21,939 nt of DNA from a virus, in the IMG/VR virus record IMGVR_UViG_3300012022_000006, positions 1 through 21,939 of that record; one strand, given 5' to 3'. Each line of letters starts with the position of its first letter. Position 1 is the first letter of the stretch. The notes below the pieces were generated by a model. The model did not search any database and had not been told where the DNA came from. It was given only the letters and a program-made list of their open reading frames with translations. Of this stretch, positions 1 to 9,300 are shown piece by piece. Both the position numbers and the translations under genes were made by a program.

Positions 1-1
1 A

Positions 2-313
2 TCGTCTCCGTTTGAGTGGCGCACCGGTAACACGACCTACAACGTGTATCTGGAAGACGACGGTGCTGGCAAGATCCGCATCGTGACCATCGACCTGAGC
101 GACAACAAGGTTGTTCTACAGGACAACGTCGGCACGGTGAACTACGCAACTGGTGCAGTCACCCTGAGCGCGATCGCCGTCGAAAGCCTGTTCGGTCCGT
201 CTCTAAATATCTACGCCCAACTTGTCAAGTCAGACGTCGAGACGAACAACAGTCAGATCCTGACCATCGACCCAACTGACTTGCAGATCACCGTTACCGG
301 AATCCGCATCTAA
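2..313 (+). CDS. 6: Baseplate wedge protein, gp6-like, C-terminal fragment
   Basis: This is the 3' end of a gene that begins outside the window; the reading frame is open from base 2 to the TAA at 311-313. The roughly 100 visible residues are beta-rich. They include GTVNYATGAVTL and, near the end, NSQILTIDPTDLQITVTG, a pattern I associate with the C-terminus of gp6-type baseplate wedge proteins of cyanophage-like T4 relatives. In T4, gp6 forms the ring that joins neighbouring baseplate wedges. Synteny supports the call: a gp8-like wedge gene lies two genes downstream, as in the T4 order 6-7-8. The stop codon overlaps the next ATG (TAATG), which suggests translational coupling. The main uncertainty is that only the tail of the protein is visible, so another baseplate protein of the gpJ/gp6 class cannot be excluded. 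Confidence 0.6.
   Translation, partial: SSPFEWRTGNTTYNVYLEDDGAGKIRIVTIDLSDNKVVLQDNVGTVNYATGAVTLSAIAVESLFGPSLNIYAQLVKSDVETNNSQILTIDPTDLQITVTGIRI
203..209 (+). promoter_or_regulatory. Putative T4-type late promoter (CTAAATA)
   Basis: CTAAATA resembles the T4 late promoter box TATAAATA, which is read by the phage late sigma factor (gp55 type). It lies inside the gp6-like coding region about 100 bases before the NUMOD3 gene. The same box recurs at other points in the window, some at gene boundaries. Because this copy is intragenic, it could be coincidental. Confidence 0.4.
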
Positions 314-771
314 TGCTCATCAACACCGACTCCATCGCAGAAGCACTAAACATGCGCCCTATCGGTATCTTGGAAATCGATACCGAAGGCGCTACTGAAG
401 GATGGGGCGGCGGTCGCGGCGAATTCAACGCGTTCTTCGGCAAGAAGCATACCGAAGAGACCAAACAGACAATTCGCGAAGCAAAGACAGGCTCATCTCA
501 CCGTCCTGCGACAAAAGAAAAGATGAGCAAGACCCGTATCGGGCGGTCTCATTCGGAGTCGCACAAGAAGAGCATCAGCGAATCACGTAAGGGCATGGTC
601 TTCACAACCGAGCATCGTGAAAATCTACGCAGGTCGCATCTAGGAAACAAGAACTCCGAAGAGACGTGCAAGAAAATCTCCGCCGCTCTGAATGGTCGAA
701 AGCTAACCGATGCCCACCGAGCAGCCATCAGGGCTGCATGGGCAAAGCGCAAGGAAAGTTCCAGTGCTTGA
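313..771 (+). CDS. NUMOD3-repeat protein, homing-endonuclease relative without a visible nuclease domain
   Basis: This 152-aa protein is built mostly of short repeated helix-turn modules of the NUMOD3 (nuclease-associated modular domain 3) kind. They run from about residue 41 (FFGKKHTEETKQTIREAKTG) through at least five more degenerate units, ending in LTDAHRAAIRAAW. NUMOD3 units normally sit beside GIY-YIG or HNH nuclease domains in homing endonucleases, where they contact DNA. Here the first 40 residues show no GIY-YIG or HNH motif, so it is probably a solo DNA-binding protein or the remnant of a mobile endonuclease. The ATG overlaps the upstream stop (TAATG). The 3' end supplies the ribosome binding site of the next gene and overlaps its GTG start. 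It uses AAA, ACA and other A-rich codons more than its neighbours, consistent with acquisition by transfer. Confidence 0.75.
   Translation: MLINTDSIAEALNMRPIGILEIDTEGATEGWGGGRGEFNAFFGKKHTEETKQTIREAKTGSSHRPATKEKMSKTRIGRSHSESHKKSISESRKGMVFTTEHRENLRRSHLGNKNSEETCKKISAALNGRKLTDAHRAAIRAAWAKRKESSSA
751..758 (+). promoter_or_regulatory. Ribosome binding site that fixes the GTG start at 764
   Basis: AAGGAAAG lies about 8 bases before GTG 764, inside the last codons of the NUMOD3 gene. It argues for the GTG start over the ATG at 710, which has no comparable site and would add 18 residues unlike the conserved family N-terminus. Confidence 0.7.
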
Positions 772-3700
772 CAAATACATCTCGCCGTACATCGCCTCGC
801 AGTTCCCTCGCTTCTACCGCGAAGAAGGTCCAACCTTCATCCAGTTCGTGAAGGCGTACTACGAGTGGATGGAAGAGGAAGGTCAGGTGCTCCTGGAGTC
901 CAGGAGCCTTGGCGAGTACCGCGACATCGACACGACCACCGAAGCGTTCTTGGATCACTTCAAGAACAAGTACATGGTCGGTCTCCCGGAGAATGTGCTT
1001 GGTGACAAGCGCACGCTGCAGAAGCACATCAAGGAAATCTACTCGTCGAAGGGTACGGCTCAGGGTCTCGAACTGCTGTTCCGTCTGCTGTACAACGAGT
1101 CCTCCGAGATCTATCTGCCTGGCGACGACATCCTGCGCCCCTCGGACGGCATCTGGGTACAGCCAGTGTACCTGGAAGTGTCGGTCAATCCTTACAACGT
1201 CCTGCTCATCGGCGAACAGATCACGGGTCGAGAGACCGGTGCGACTGCGATCGTCGAGGATTTCCAGGTTCGTTACATCAACAAGCGTCAGATCAACGTG
1301 CTGTTCCTGTCGAACGTGCGCGGCGACTTCAAGACGAACGAGATCATCCTCTCGAAGGTCATCAGCGACCCGCTCGCTTCCCCTTCGGTCATCGGCTCCA
1401 TGTCCAACATCCTGATCAATGAGTCCGGTTTCGGATTCAAGGTCGGCGACACTCTGGAAGTCGGCGACGGCGCAGGTCAGTTCGGCAAGGCGGTGGTGGC
1501 TTCTGTCAGCCCGCGTAACGGCGCGGTCACGTTCAGCATCGAACACGGTGGCTCCGGCTACGCGAACAACAACGTCTGGGCACCGAACGACATCCGTGTC
1601 ACGGCGGTTGACCCCGACAACCCCGACAACCCTGGCATCGGCGCAGACTTCGAGATCGGCGAAATCGTCGACACCGAAGTCATTGTCACAGCGGTGGACC
1701 AGATTGCTCCATACGCGAACACCCAGCTGAACTCGCCCGACTACCAGTTCACCGCACATGTCGGTCAGCCGGAGAACATCAACACAGCGCTGAACCAGGC
1801 ACTCAACGTTCAGAACATCACTGTCGGTACCATCAAGTCGCTGCGCGCCATCAACCCAGGTGCGGGCTACAACGGTCCGGTATACGTCAGCGTCGACAAC
1901 CCGGTCATCTCTGGTCTGATGATCGAGGATCCGCAGAACGGCAACTACAAGGGCAACAACGCCATTGTGGAAGGTCGCGCGTCGGCAGGCAACGGCGCCA
2001 TCAACACTGTCAAGATCATCAACTCTGGCATCGGCTACGCCAATGGTGACGTGATCACGCTGACCAACCCGAACGTCCCATTCGTGGCGACGGGCGCGGT
2101 CCTGCTCGAGAAGCAGGGTACGGGCGAAGGCTACTGGAAGAACACTCGCTCGTTCCTGAACAGCGACAAGTACATCCAAGACTCGTTCTACTACCAGGAA
2201 TACAGCTACGAGACCCGTCTGTCGGTCGCGTTCAACTACTACTCCGACCTCCTGCAGAAGCTGTGGCACCCATCTGGTACACAGGGCTTCAGCAAGGTCG
2301 TTGTCACGAACGTTGCGGACAGTGGTTCCGAAGCGGTGGAAGTCGACATCGTCGCTACCCGCATCACGCAGTACATGACGCAGTTCAGCACCTACGTCCA
2401 GACGACTCGTGCAACCACGACCACGTTCGGAACCGAGTACGCAACCGCGTACAAGACTCTGCGCCCAACGCTCACGTCTCGTACGACCTATGCGGACTAC
2501 CTGGTCAACCAGCCAAACCTCGTGATCAACGGTCAGTTCCCGTACGACGCCAGCAGCTGGCAGGCGCGCGGCAACACCGTCATGGCATGGGACGGAACTG
2601 GCCAGCGCCTGCGCGTCGAACGTGCCAACGGCATCGGTTCCGTCATGCAGGTCATTCCTGTCTCGGCAGGACAGTCCTATCAGCTTGAGTGGGCACACTC
2701 GAACGCGTCGAACGGTACCAACGTATTCGTCGCGTCGTCGAACACCGTCAGTGGCGCGAACCTCATCGCGAACTCGGTCAACTTCACCGGGGCAAGCAAC
2801 ACAGGTATTCTGCGCTTCCAGGCGACGACGAACAACGCGTTCGTGATCATCAACGTTCTTGGTGGCACCGGCAACGTCGCGTTCATCGATGACGTGGTGC
2901 TGCGCAGTGTTCCGACTCTGGAACGCCAGACCGAGTTCGTCACCGTCTTCAATCGTGACACCGCCTACAACAACGGTTCGCGCCAGACTACGTTCAACAC
3001 GACGACTACGTTCAACACGACCTACAACACCGTGTACAACACGGTCTTCGACAGCTACCCAACGAAGATCACTGAGTTCCTGACTCAACTGTACACCACG
3101 TCGACGTACTCTGCGACTCGCATCACCAACCGCGACACGACGACTTCGTACAGCACCTGGTTCAACACGCAGCGCCTGACCAGCACTGTGACGACCACTG
3201 CTTACCTGACGGCGTTTGCGACCAACCGTGCTACTCTGACCGAGTACACGACGACGTTCAACACCACGTACGCAACCAACCGTGCGACGACCACAACGTT
3301 CAACACCACCTACGACACCGTCTTCAACACCTCGTACGCTACGACCACCGCGTACCTGACGACTGTTGGCGCGATCGTACAGACCAACCGTGCGACGACC
3401 ACGACCTTCGACACGAGTCGAGTGACTCTGACGACGTTCGACACCAGCCGCGCTACCGCAACTGTGCGTAGCACGAACCGTGCAACGACCACCGCGTACC
3501 AGTCGTCTGTACAGACGAGCCGCGTGACGGAGACTAGCCGAAACACCACGTTCGGCACAACCTTCAACACGCAGTGGCAGTCAACTGGTGTGATCTACTA
3601 CAATACCACGTATCAGACCCTCACCTACATCGGATTCCTGACGTACACTGGCGGTCGAGATTGGTATACTGGCTTCGACGCCTACACTTCGGTGACCAGG

Positions 3701-4558
3701 CAGACGTTCCGTTACTCGACGGCTACTCTGAATCGTCAGACTTCGCGCGACACCTCGCGAATCACTGGCTTCGGAACAACGACCACGTTCGGTACTCTGT
3801 ACGACGTCAGCCGTGCGACTACCACTGTCTTCAACACGACGTTCAACACGACGACTGTATTTGCAACCAACCGCGATACGACTACCGTGTTCGCAACCAA
3901 CCGTGCCACCGACACCGTGTTCAACACTGACGGTACGAGTCAGCAGCAGACGACGCGTGCAACCGACACGTTCCGTTCGACGAATCGTTCTACGACCGCA
4001 TCGACCAGCCGCGTCACGACCACCGTGTTTGACAAGACTGTTGCGACGGACCGCCTGACGACTCGTTCGACCACCACCGTGTTCGACACCAGCCGAACCA
4101 CCGCGATCAACACCATCACCGTGTACTACACGAACTTCGACACCTCGTCGATCACCTCGCGTATCACCAACACGGGTTACACCACGGTGTTCTTGACCTC
4201 GGCGATTCGACTGACGGACGTTGTGACCAACCGCGCAACTCTGACCTCGGTTCCGACCCCGGTCTCGCGCAGCACCAGCCGTTCAACCGTTCGTTCGACC
4301 AACCGCGCAACTGCAACATCGCGCGTCACTGCTCTGAACACCGTCATCGCAACGTCGGTACAGCGTGACACCAACCGTCTGACCGTGTTCGTGGCTTACC
4401 CGACTTCGTTCATCACGTACTACAACACGCTGACCGAAATCAACACGGACTACCAGACTGTGCGTCAGACTACTCGTCAGACCAACACTGTGTACGATAC
4501 TGCGTACCCAACCGAGCGCCAGACCTCCGTCTTGACTCAGACAGATGTCGCCGACTAA
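764..4558 (+). CDS. Giant baseplate/tail structural protein in the gene 7 position, with Thr-rich repeat C-terminal half
   Basis: With the GTG start this is a 1264-aa protein. Residues 1-130 (DKYISPYIASQFPRF ... LLFRLLYNESSEIYLPGDDI) match a conserved N-terminal domain of virion proteins found beside gp6 and gp8 in cyanophage-like T4 relatives. Residues 210-450 contain repeated Gly-x-Gly-Tyr/Phe beta modules such as GGSGYANN and SGIGYANGD. Residues 455-510 carry a second conserved block, GYWKNTRSFLNSDKYIQDSF. From about residue 530 to the end the chain is dominated by Thr, Arg, Asn and Phe in about 10-residue repeats (NRATTTTFNT type), interrupted at residues 585-717 by a carbohydrate-binding-like jelly-roll domain. 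It lies between gp6-like and gp8-like genes, so it is the positional counterpart of T4 gp7, the wedge protein that starts assembly. Homology to gp7 itself is not evident. The repeat half probably forms an extended fibre or shell. Confidence 0.7.
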   Translation: MLDKYISPYIASQFPRFYREEGPTFIQFVKAYYEWMEEEGQVLLESRSLGEYRDIDTTTEAFLDHFKNKYMVGLPENVLGDKRTLQKHIKEIYSSKGTAQGLELLFRLLYNESSEIYLPGDDILRPSDGIWVQPVYLEVSVNPYNVLLIGEQITGRETGATAIVEDFQVRYINKRQINVLFLSNVRGDFKTNEIILSKVISDPLASPSVIGSMSNILINESGFGFKVGDTLEVGDGAGQFGKAVVASVSPRNGAVTFSIEHGGSGYANNNVWAPNDIRVTAVDPDNPDNPGIGADFEIGEIVDTEVIVTAVDQIAPYANTQLNSPDYQFTAHVGQPENINTALNQALNVQNITVGTIKSLRAINPGAGYNGPVYVSVDNPVISGLMIEDPQNGNYKGNNAIVEGRASAGNGAINTVKIINSGIGYANGDVITLTNPNVPFVATGAVLLEKQGTGEGYWKNTRSFLNSDKYIQDSFYYQEYSYETRLSVAFNYYSDLLQKLWHPSGTQGFSKVVVTNVADSGSEAVEVDIVATRITQYMTQFSTYVQTTRATTTTFGTEYATAYKTLRPTLTSRTTYADYLVNQPNLVINGQFPYDASSWQARGNTVMAWDGTGQRLRVERANGIGSVMQVIPVSAGQSYQLEWAHSNASNGTNVFVASSNTVSGANLIANSVNFTGASNTGILRFQATTNNAFVIINVLGGTGNVAFIDDVVLRSVPTLERQTEFVTVFNRDTAYNNGSRQTTFNTTTTFNTTYNTVYNTVFDSYPTKITEFLTQLYTTSTYSATRITNRDTTTSYSTWFNTQRLTSTVTTTAYLTAFATNRATLTEYTTTFNTTYATNRATTTTFNTTYDTVFNTSYATTTAYLTTVGAIVQTNRATTTTFDTSRVTLTTFDTSRATATVRSTNRATTTAYQSSVQTSRVTETSRNTTFGTTFNTQWQSTGVIYYNTTYQTLTYIGFLTYTGGRDWYTGFDAYTSVTRQTFRYSTATLNRQTSRDTSRITGFGTTTTFGTLYDVSRATTTVFNTTFNTTTVFATNRDTTTVFATNRATDTVFNTDGTSQQQTTRATDTFRSTNRSTTASTSRVTTTVFDKTVATDRLTTRSTTTVFDTSRTTAINTITVYYTNFDTSSITSRITNTGYTTVFLTSAIRLTDVVTNRATLTSVPTPVSRSTSRSTVRSTNRATATSRVTALNTVIATSVQRDTNRLTVFVAYPTSFITYYNTLTEINTDYQTVRQTTRQTNTVYDTAYPTERQTSVLTQTDVAD
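2355..4555 (+). repeat. Thr/Arg/Asn/Phe-rich degenerate coding repeat (about 10-aa unit)
   Basis: The encoded residues follow a degenerate unit of the type T-[N/S]-R-[A/V/D]-T-x-T-x-[F/Y]-x. Clear runs at exact 10-residue spacing include TSRVTLTTFD followed by TSRATATVRS, and TTVFATNRD followed by TTTVFATNRA. More than 30 R-x-T units can be counted. Lys and Glu are almost absent and no Cys is seen, while Thr recurs at alternate positions as in beta strands. At DNA level, stretches such as aaccgtgcgacgaccac recur, but codons vary, so the repeat is old or held at protein level. The array is split by an unrelated domain at 2516-2914. Confidence 0.85.
2516..2914 (+). other. Carbohydrate-binding-like (CBM4_9/galactose-binding type) domain inside the Thr-rich protein
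   Basis: Residues 585-717 of the gene 7-position protein read as a single jelly-roll-type domain. It starts with NLVINGQF, then has a Trp/Gly segment, VSAGQSYQLEW in the middle and VAFIDDVVLRS at the end. That opening and closing pattern is typical of CBM4_9-like modules that bind polysaccharide. It is bordered on both sides by Thr-rich repeat, so it looks inserted into or between repeat blocks. Function in host-glycan recognition is inferred. Confidence 0.6.
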
Positions 4559-4561
4559 TGG

Positions 4562-4568
4562 CTAAATA
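4562..4568 (+). promoter_or_regulatory. Putative T4-type late promoter upstream of the gp8-like gene
   Basis: CTAAATA starts four bases after the upstream stop codon and ends 24 bases before ATG 4593. Transcription starting about six bases downstream would give a short leader for the gp8-like gene. This is one of the few true intergenic gaps in the window, which strengthens the call. Confidence 0.65.
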
Positions 4569-4592
4569 GAGTCGTCTACACTGGATTCACAC

Positions 4593-6320
4593 ATGTCTAC
4601 GATTCTAGCCAAGTTCAAGCAGAACATCACCGACGACTTCATCAGCTCGCTCGACAGCCCCGTCCGCGAGCTGGTGATCGAGGCGCAGGGCGCAGGATAC
4701 GCCAACGGCGACACCATCGTCTTCACGGGCGATGGTGAAGCTGCATCCGGCAAGGTCTGGACCGACGCGCAGGGTCGTGTCACCTATACTTCCATCACGG
4801 AAGGTGGGCGATACGTCACCCTGCCGAACGTCAGCATCACCACTGCCAACGGCTTCGGTGCTGTCATCACTCCAAAGATCGAGAACGATCACTTCTACCT
4901 GTACGCCGGGCGCTCGAAGCCATTCGACGCCGAGCCTGCACGCGATCCGAACTACGAGAACGACTACGACTCGTTCTTCTTCCAGTACGAGCAGATGCTG
5001 TACGGCAAGAAGATCTCCAACACCGACGTTGCCTACATGGCACGCGTCGTTGAGTGGAAGGCGAATACGGTGTTCGTTGAGTACGACGACAAGGATCGCC
5101 AGCTGCCGGAGAAGGACTTCTACGTCCTGACCACCGACAACCATGTCTTCAAGTGCATCACGAACAATAGCGGCGCACCGTCGCTGATTGAGCCTGCCAA
5201 CACCCAGCCAACCGGTCTGCCGACTCAGCTCGCAGACGGCTACCGCTGGAAGTACCTGTACAGCATCACTGGCCAGGACAACACCAAGTTCAAGACCCCT
5301 TCGTTCATGCCGGTCAAGGCGAATGCCAACGTGGCTGAGAGCGCGATCGACGGCGGTGTCCTGAACATCAAGGTCGAAGCAGGCGGCACCAACTACCCTG
5401 CATTCAGCGGTCAGGTCTCGAGCACCCAGGGCGGCAACATCATCGTTCTGCCGAGCGACGCTTCGTCTGTTCCGAACTTCTACGCCAACTGCACCGTGAC
5501 AGTGTTCGGTGCAGGCAACGCCGTCACCAACCGTCGCATTCTGTCGTCGGGTGTACAGGGCAACAACAAGATCATCACGGTCGCGTCCAACTTCAATGCC
5601 AACCAGGTCAACGACGGCTACCAGTTCAGCATCGCGCCGAGCTTGGTTGTGACGGGAGACGGTTCTGGTTTCGAGGGCTTCCTGAAGATGAACGCCACAA
5701 ACCGTTCGGTGATCGGCGTCGAGATCGTTGATCCGGGCAGCAACTACCACCAGGCAACTGCGGTGGCGATCGCTGGTACCGGCTTCGGATCAGGCGCCAA
5801 GCTGCGCGCTGTCATCGCACCTCGTGGCGGTCACGGTTCAGATGTCTATGGCGAGCTGTACTGCAAGCACATGGGCATCTCTGGCGAATTCGCCAACACG
5901 CTGGGCTTCCCGGTCGATGTCACGATCCGTACAGTCGGCATCCTGAAGAACCCACAGTTCGCGAACGGCGCTCCGTACACGACGTTCAAGTTCAACCAGA
6001 CCGTCACGATGTCAACTGCGAACACGTCCAACCGACTGTTCACGCCGGGCGAAACCATCATCGGTAACGCCTCGCAGGCACGCGGTCAGGTGGCTTTCTG
6101 CAACACGAGCCAGACGATCATCACCGGCTACATCGGCACCTTCATCCCCGGCGAAGTGGCAACGGGTCAGACTTCCAATGCGCAGCTTACGATCAATGCG
6201 CTAAATAACACAGCTGACTTGAAGATGTACTCGGGCGACGTAGTCTACCTGCAGAACATCTCGCCTACCCCGCGCAACAAGACTTCGTCTGAGCAGATCA
6301 AGCTCATCATCAAATTGTAA
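4593..6320 (+). CDS. 8: Baseplate wedge protein, gp8-like
   Basis: This 575-aa protein shows hallmarks of the gp8 baseplate wedge family of cyanophage-like T4 relatives. These are HFYLYAGRSKPF at residues 100-111, FYVLTTDNHVFKCITNN at about 176-192, DGYRWKYLYSI at 215-225, a FMPV segment near 238, and the signature APRGGHGSD at 409-417. In T4, gp8 dimers form part of each wedge with gp6, gp7, gp10 and gp53. The protein is longer than T4 gp8 (334 aa). Extra length comes from an N-terminal beta module at about 25-97 (GAGYANGDT type, the same style as in the upstream giant protein) and an extension after residue 450. The Shine-Dalgarno signal before ATG 4593 is weak, and a late-promoter box lies just upstream. 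The family call is from remembered motifs. Confidence 0.75.
   Translation: MSTILAKFKQNITDDFISSLDSPVRELVIEAQGAGYANGDTIVFTGDGEAASGKVWTDAQGRVTYTSITEGGRYVTLPNVSITTANGFGAVITPKIENDHFYLYAGRSKPFDAEPARDPNYENDYDSFFFQYEQMLYGKKISNTDVAYMARVVEWKANTVFVEYDDKDRQLPEKDFYVLTTDNHVFKCITNNSGAPSLIEPANTQPTGLPTQLADGYRWKYLYSITGQDNTKFKTPSFMPVKANANVAESAIDGGVLNIKVEAGGTNYPAFSGQVSSTQGGNIIVLPSDASSVPNFYANCTVTVFGAGNAVTNRRILSSGVQGNNKIITVASNFNANQVNDGYQFSIAPSLVVTGDGSGFEGFLKMNATNRSVIGVEIVDPGSNYHQATAVAIAGTGFGSGAKLRAVIAPRGGHGSDVYGELYCKHMGISGEFANTLGFPVDVTIRTVGILKNPQFANGAPYTTFKFNQTVTMSTANTSNRLFTPGETIIGNASQARGQVAFCNTSQTIITGYIGTFIPGEVATGQTSNAQLTINALNNTADLKMYSGDVVYLQNISPTPRNKTSSEQIKLIIKL
6201..6207 (+). promoter_or_regulatory. Putative T4-type late promoter inside the gp8-like gene
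   Basis: CTAAATA lies near the 3' end of the gp8-like gene, about 125 bases before the start of the DUF4815 gene, and may serve it. It is intragenic, so it is less certain than the intergenic copies. Confidence 0.4.
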
Positions 6321-6331
6321 CAGGACGATAC

Positions 6332-9300
6332 ATGTCATCTCTGGAAACAAACCTGAACGTTCCGCCGTATTTCGACGACTTCAACGAGGACAAGCGATTC
6401 CACCGAATCCTGTTCCGTCCGGCTGTCGCTGTACAGGCACGTGAACTGACTCAGCTGCAGACGATCCTGCAGAACCAGATCGAACGCTTCGGCAACCACA
6501 TCTTCAAGGATGGTTCGGTTGTGCAGGGCTGCTCGGTCGAGTACATCACGGATCTGGAATACATCGGCGTTGAAGACCAGTTCCTGGACGACACCGACCT
6601 CTCGGTCAACGACGACAATCTGATTGGCGCTATCGCCGTCGGACAGACTTCCGACGTCCAGGCTTTGATCGTCGCTTCCCGTGCTGGCTTCATCCGCCAG
6701 AACCCAGGCTGCTTCTTCATCCGCTACAACAAGCCGGGCATCAACGGTCAGCGTACCTTCCTGCCGGGCGAGACCATCCGCCTGTACGGTGAGGACTCGT
6801 CCTACGTCGAGAACATCATCCTGAAGGTTGATGACGCGGCTCCGTTCAACGCCTACAAGACCCTGACGGTTGACGCTATCCAGGTGGGTAACCCTGCCAA
6901 CGTGACTGCACGCGCAATCATCAGCGACGTCGACACCGTCAACAACACCGTTACCGTCAACAACGTTCGCCGCCGCTTCAGCGCGGGCGACGTGCTGCTG
7001 GTCTCGAGCAACAACTCCGTCAACGCTGCTATCTCGAGCGTCAACTACGACCTGTCGAACGAAATCGGTTCGATCCGTACCCTGACCGCCAACACCGACG
7101 GCATCGCCATCGAAACCGACGAGATGTCGGGCTTCGCTTACGGCGCACACGTGTCTGACGGTATCGTGTACCACAAGGGTAACTTCATCAAGGTTGTTCC
7201 GCACAACGTCATCGTCAACGAGAAGTCGTCGAACCCAGCGGGCTACCTGCTCGGCTTCGAGACCGCCGAAGAGATCATCACCGAGACTGCTGACGAGTCG
7301 CTGAACGACAACGCGCTGGGCTACTCCAACGCCAACGCACCGGGTGCACACCGTCTGAAGCTGACCTCGACTGTCGTGTCGAAGGCTGCGAACTCGGTGT
7401 CGAACACCGACATCTTCTTCCCAATCGTCGAGTTCTCGAACACTGGTGCCGTCTTCGAGCGCACCGATCCAGAGTACGCGATGCTGGGCGACGAGATGGC
7501 CAAGCGTACCTACGAAGAGTCGGGACACTACGTCATCAAGCCGTTCGCTGTGTCGTCGAACACCGACGCCGGTGACACCCAGAGCCTCATCTACGACGTC
7601 TCGCCAGGTCTGGCATACGTCAAGGGCGAGCGCACCGAACTCCTGACCAACCTGCCGGTCAAGGGTCGTCGTGGCACGGACACTGTCTCGTACAACGAGC
7701 AGATCGTTTCGATGAACTACGGCAACTACATTGAAGTCAACGAAGTCCGTGGTTCGTTCCTGAGCAGCGGCGTTGCCGTTCAGCTGCGCAGTGCTGTCCA
7801 GCAGGCTGTCACGACCAACCGCACGACCGCTTCCAGCCCGGCTGGTACTGTCATCGGCAACGCGATCGTCAGCGACATCGTGTACGTGAGCGGCATCAAG
7901 GGTTCGGCAAGCGCCGTGTACCGTCTGTACCTGAGCAACATCCAGATGAACTCCGGTTCATCGTTCACTCAGGTCCGATCGATCCTGCGTCTGATCAACA
8001 GCACATACCAGTACTCGGACGTCATCCTGACTGGAGGCGTTGCCGTTCTGAAGGAGACTTCGTACGCTCCGCTGATCTTCGACCTGGGCGCACCTTCGGT
8101 CAAGACGCTGAAGAACGCGAACAACGTCGCCGACACGAACTACTACTACCAGACCACGAACGGCACCTGTACGCTGGAAGCGGCTGGCACGGTCAACTTC
8201 CGTCTGCCATCGGGCGGCGGTATCCTCGGCTTCACTGACGGTTCGAACGCCTCCAAGGCGCGCGTATCGCTGGTGACGACCGCCAACGCTCTGTCGGCAG
8301 TACTGACCACCGCCGCTACCACCTATGCCAACGGCGTCATCGCCGCGACTGGGCTGGGCGGCAAGTTCCTGCCGGGCGAAGCAGTTCGCATCGGTTCGAA
8401 CACCTACACCGTCACCGAAATCCTGACCGCAGATCAGGTCAAGGTTGCAGGTACTGTTCCGGCTTCGACTAACCAGTCCGTCCAGCGTTTCCACTTCGCC
8501 GGCTCGGTGATTGGTCTCGACGCTGCAGACCGTACCCTGACCGTCAACGCGAACAACGAAGCGACCATCAGCCTCGGCACCACCTACTCCAACGCACCTG
8601 TTGCGACGGCAGTGCAGATGTACGCACTCCAGAATCAGGGCGCTGAGATGAAGAAGGAGATCAAGCGCTCCACCGTCGTGATCATCAACGTTGCCAACAC
8701 GGGCACCGATGCTGGTCCGTGGAACCTCGGTCTGCCGGACGTCCTGAAGGTCACCGGCGTGTTCCCAGCGGTCAACACCGGCAACGGTTACGCTGTCGAC
8801 ACCAACAGCAACTACCTGGGCGACTTCGTGCTCGACAACGGTCAGCGCGATGCGTTCTACGACCACGCATCTCTGCAGCTGGCTCCGCAGATCACCGCCG
8901 ACATGGTTCAGGGCAAGAGCTACATGGTGTCCGTGGACCACTTCGTGGCGAACAACACCACCGGTAAGGGCTACTTCTCGGTCGACTCGTACCCTGTCAA
9001 CGACGCGCTGACCGCAAACGTTGCTTCGACGATCAAGACCTACGAGATCCCGACCTACTTCAGCTCGGCTCGTGCCAAGACGTTCGACCTGCGCAGCGTC
9101 ATCGACTTCCGTCCGTACAAGACGGCGACTGCGAACGTCACCTCGAACGTGGCTCAGGCTACCACCAGCCCGGCTGGTTCGACCACGTTCAACGCGAACA
9201 CCACCGGCTTCAACCCGTACCCTGGCCAGAACTTCGAGTGCAACTTCACTCACTACCTGCCACGTAAGGACGTCCTGACGGTCACTCCGACCGGCTCGTT

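Noticed and set aside
728-3088. Long - strand open frame opposite the giant structural gene
   Set aside because: It is Arg/Val/Asp-rich with no recognisable motif, and mirrors a well-supported + strand gene. GC-rich codon bias keeps this antisense frame free of stops.
2355-4555. CRISPR array or DNA-level satellite in the repetitive stretch
   Set aside because: Repeats are in frame and degenerate, with varying codons and no unique spacers of even length. The repetition is at protein level.
4558-4569. ATGGCTAAATAG mini-frame after the giant gene stop
   Set aside because: Only three codons. The sequence is better explained by the CTAAATA promoter box, although TAATG coupling is a curiosity.
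4605-5750. - strand open frame opposite the gp8-like gene
   Set aside because: Antisense shadow with Val/Asp/Arg-rich composition; the + strand has clear gp8 family motifs.
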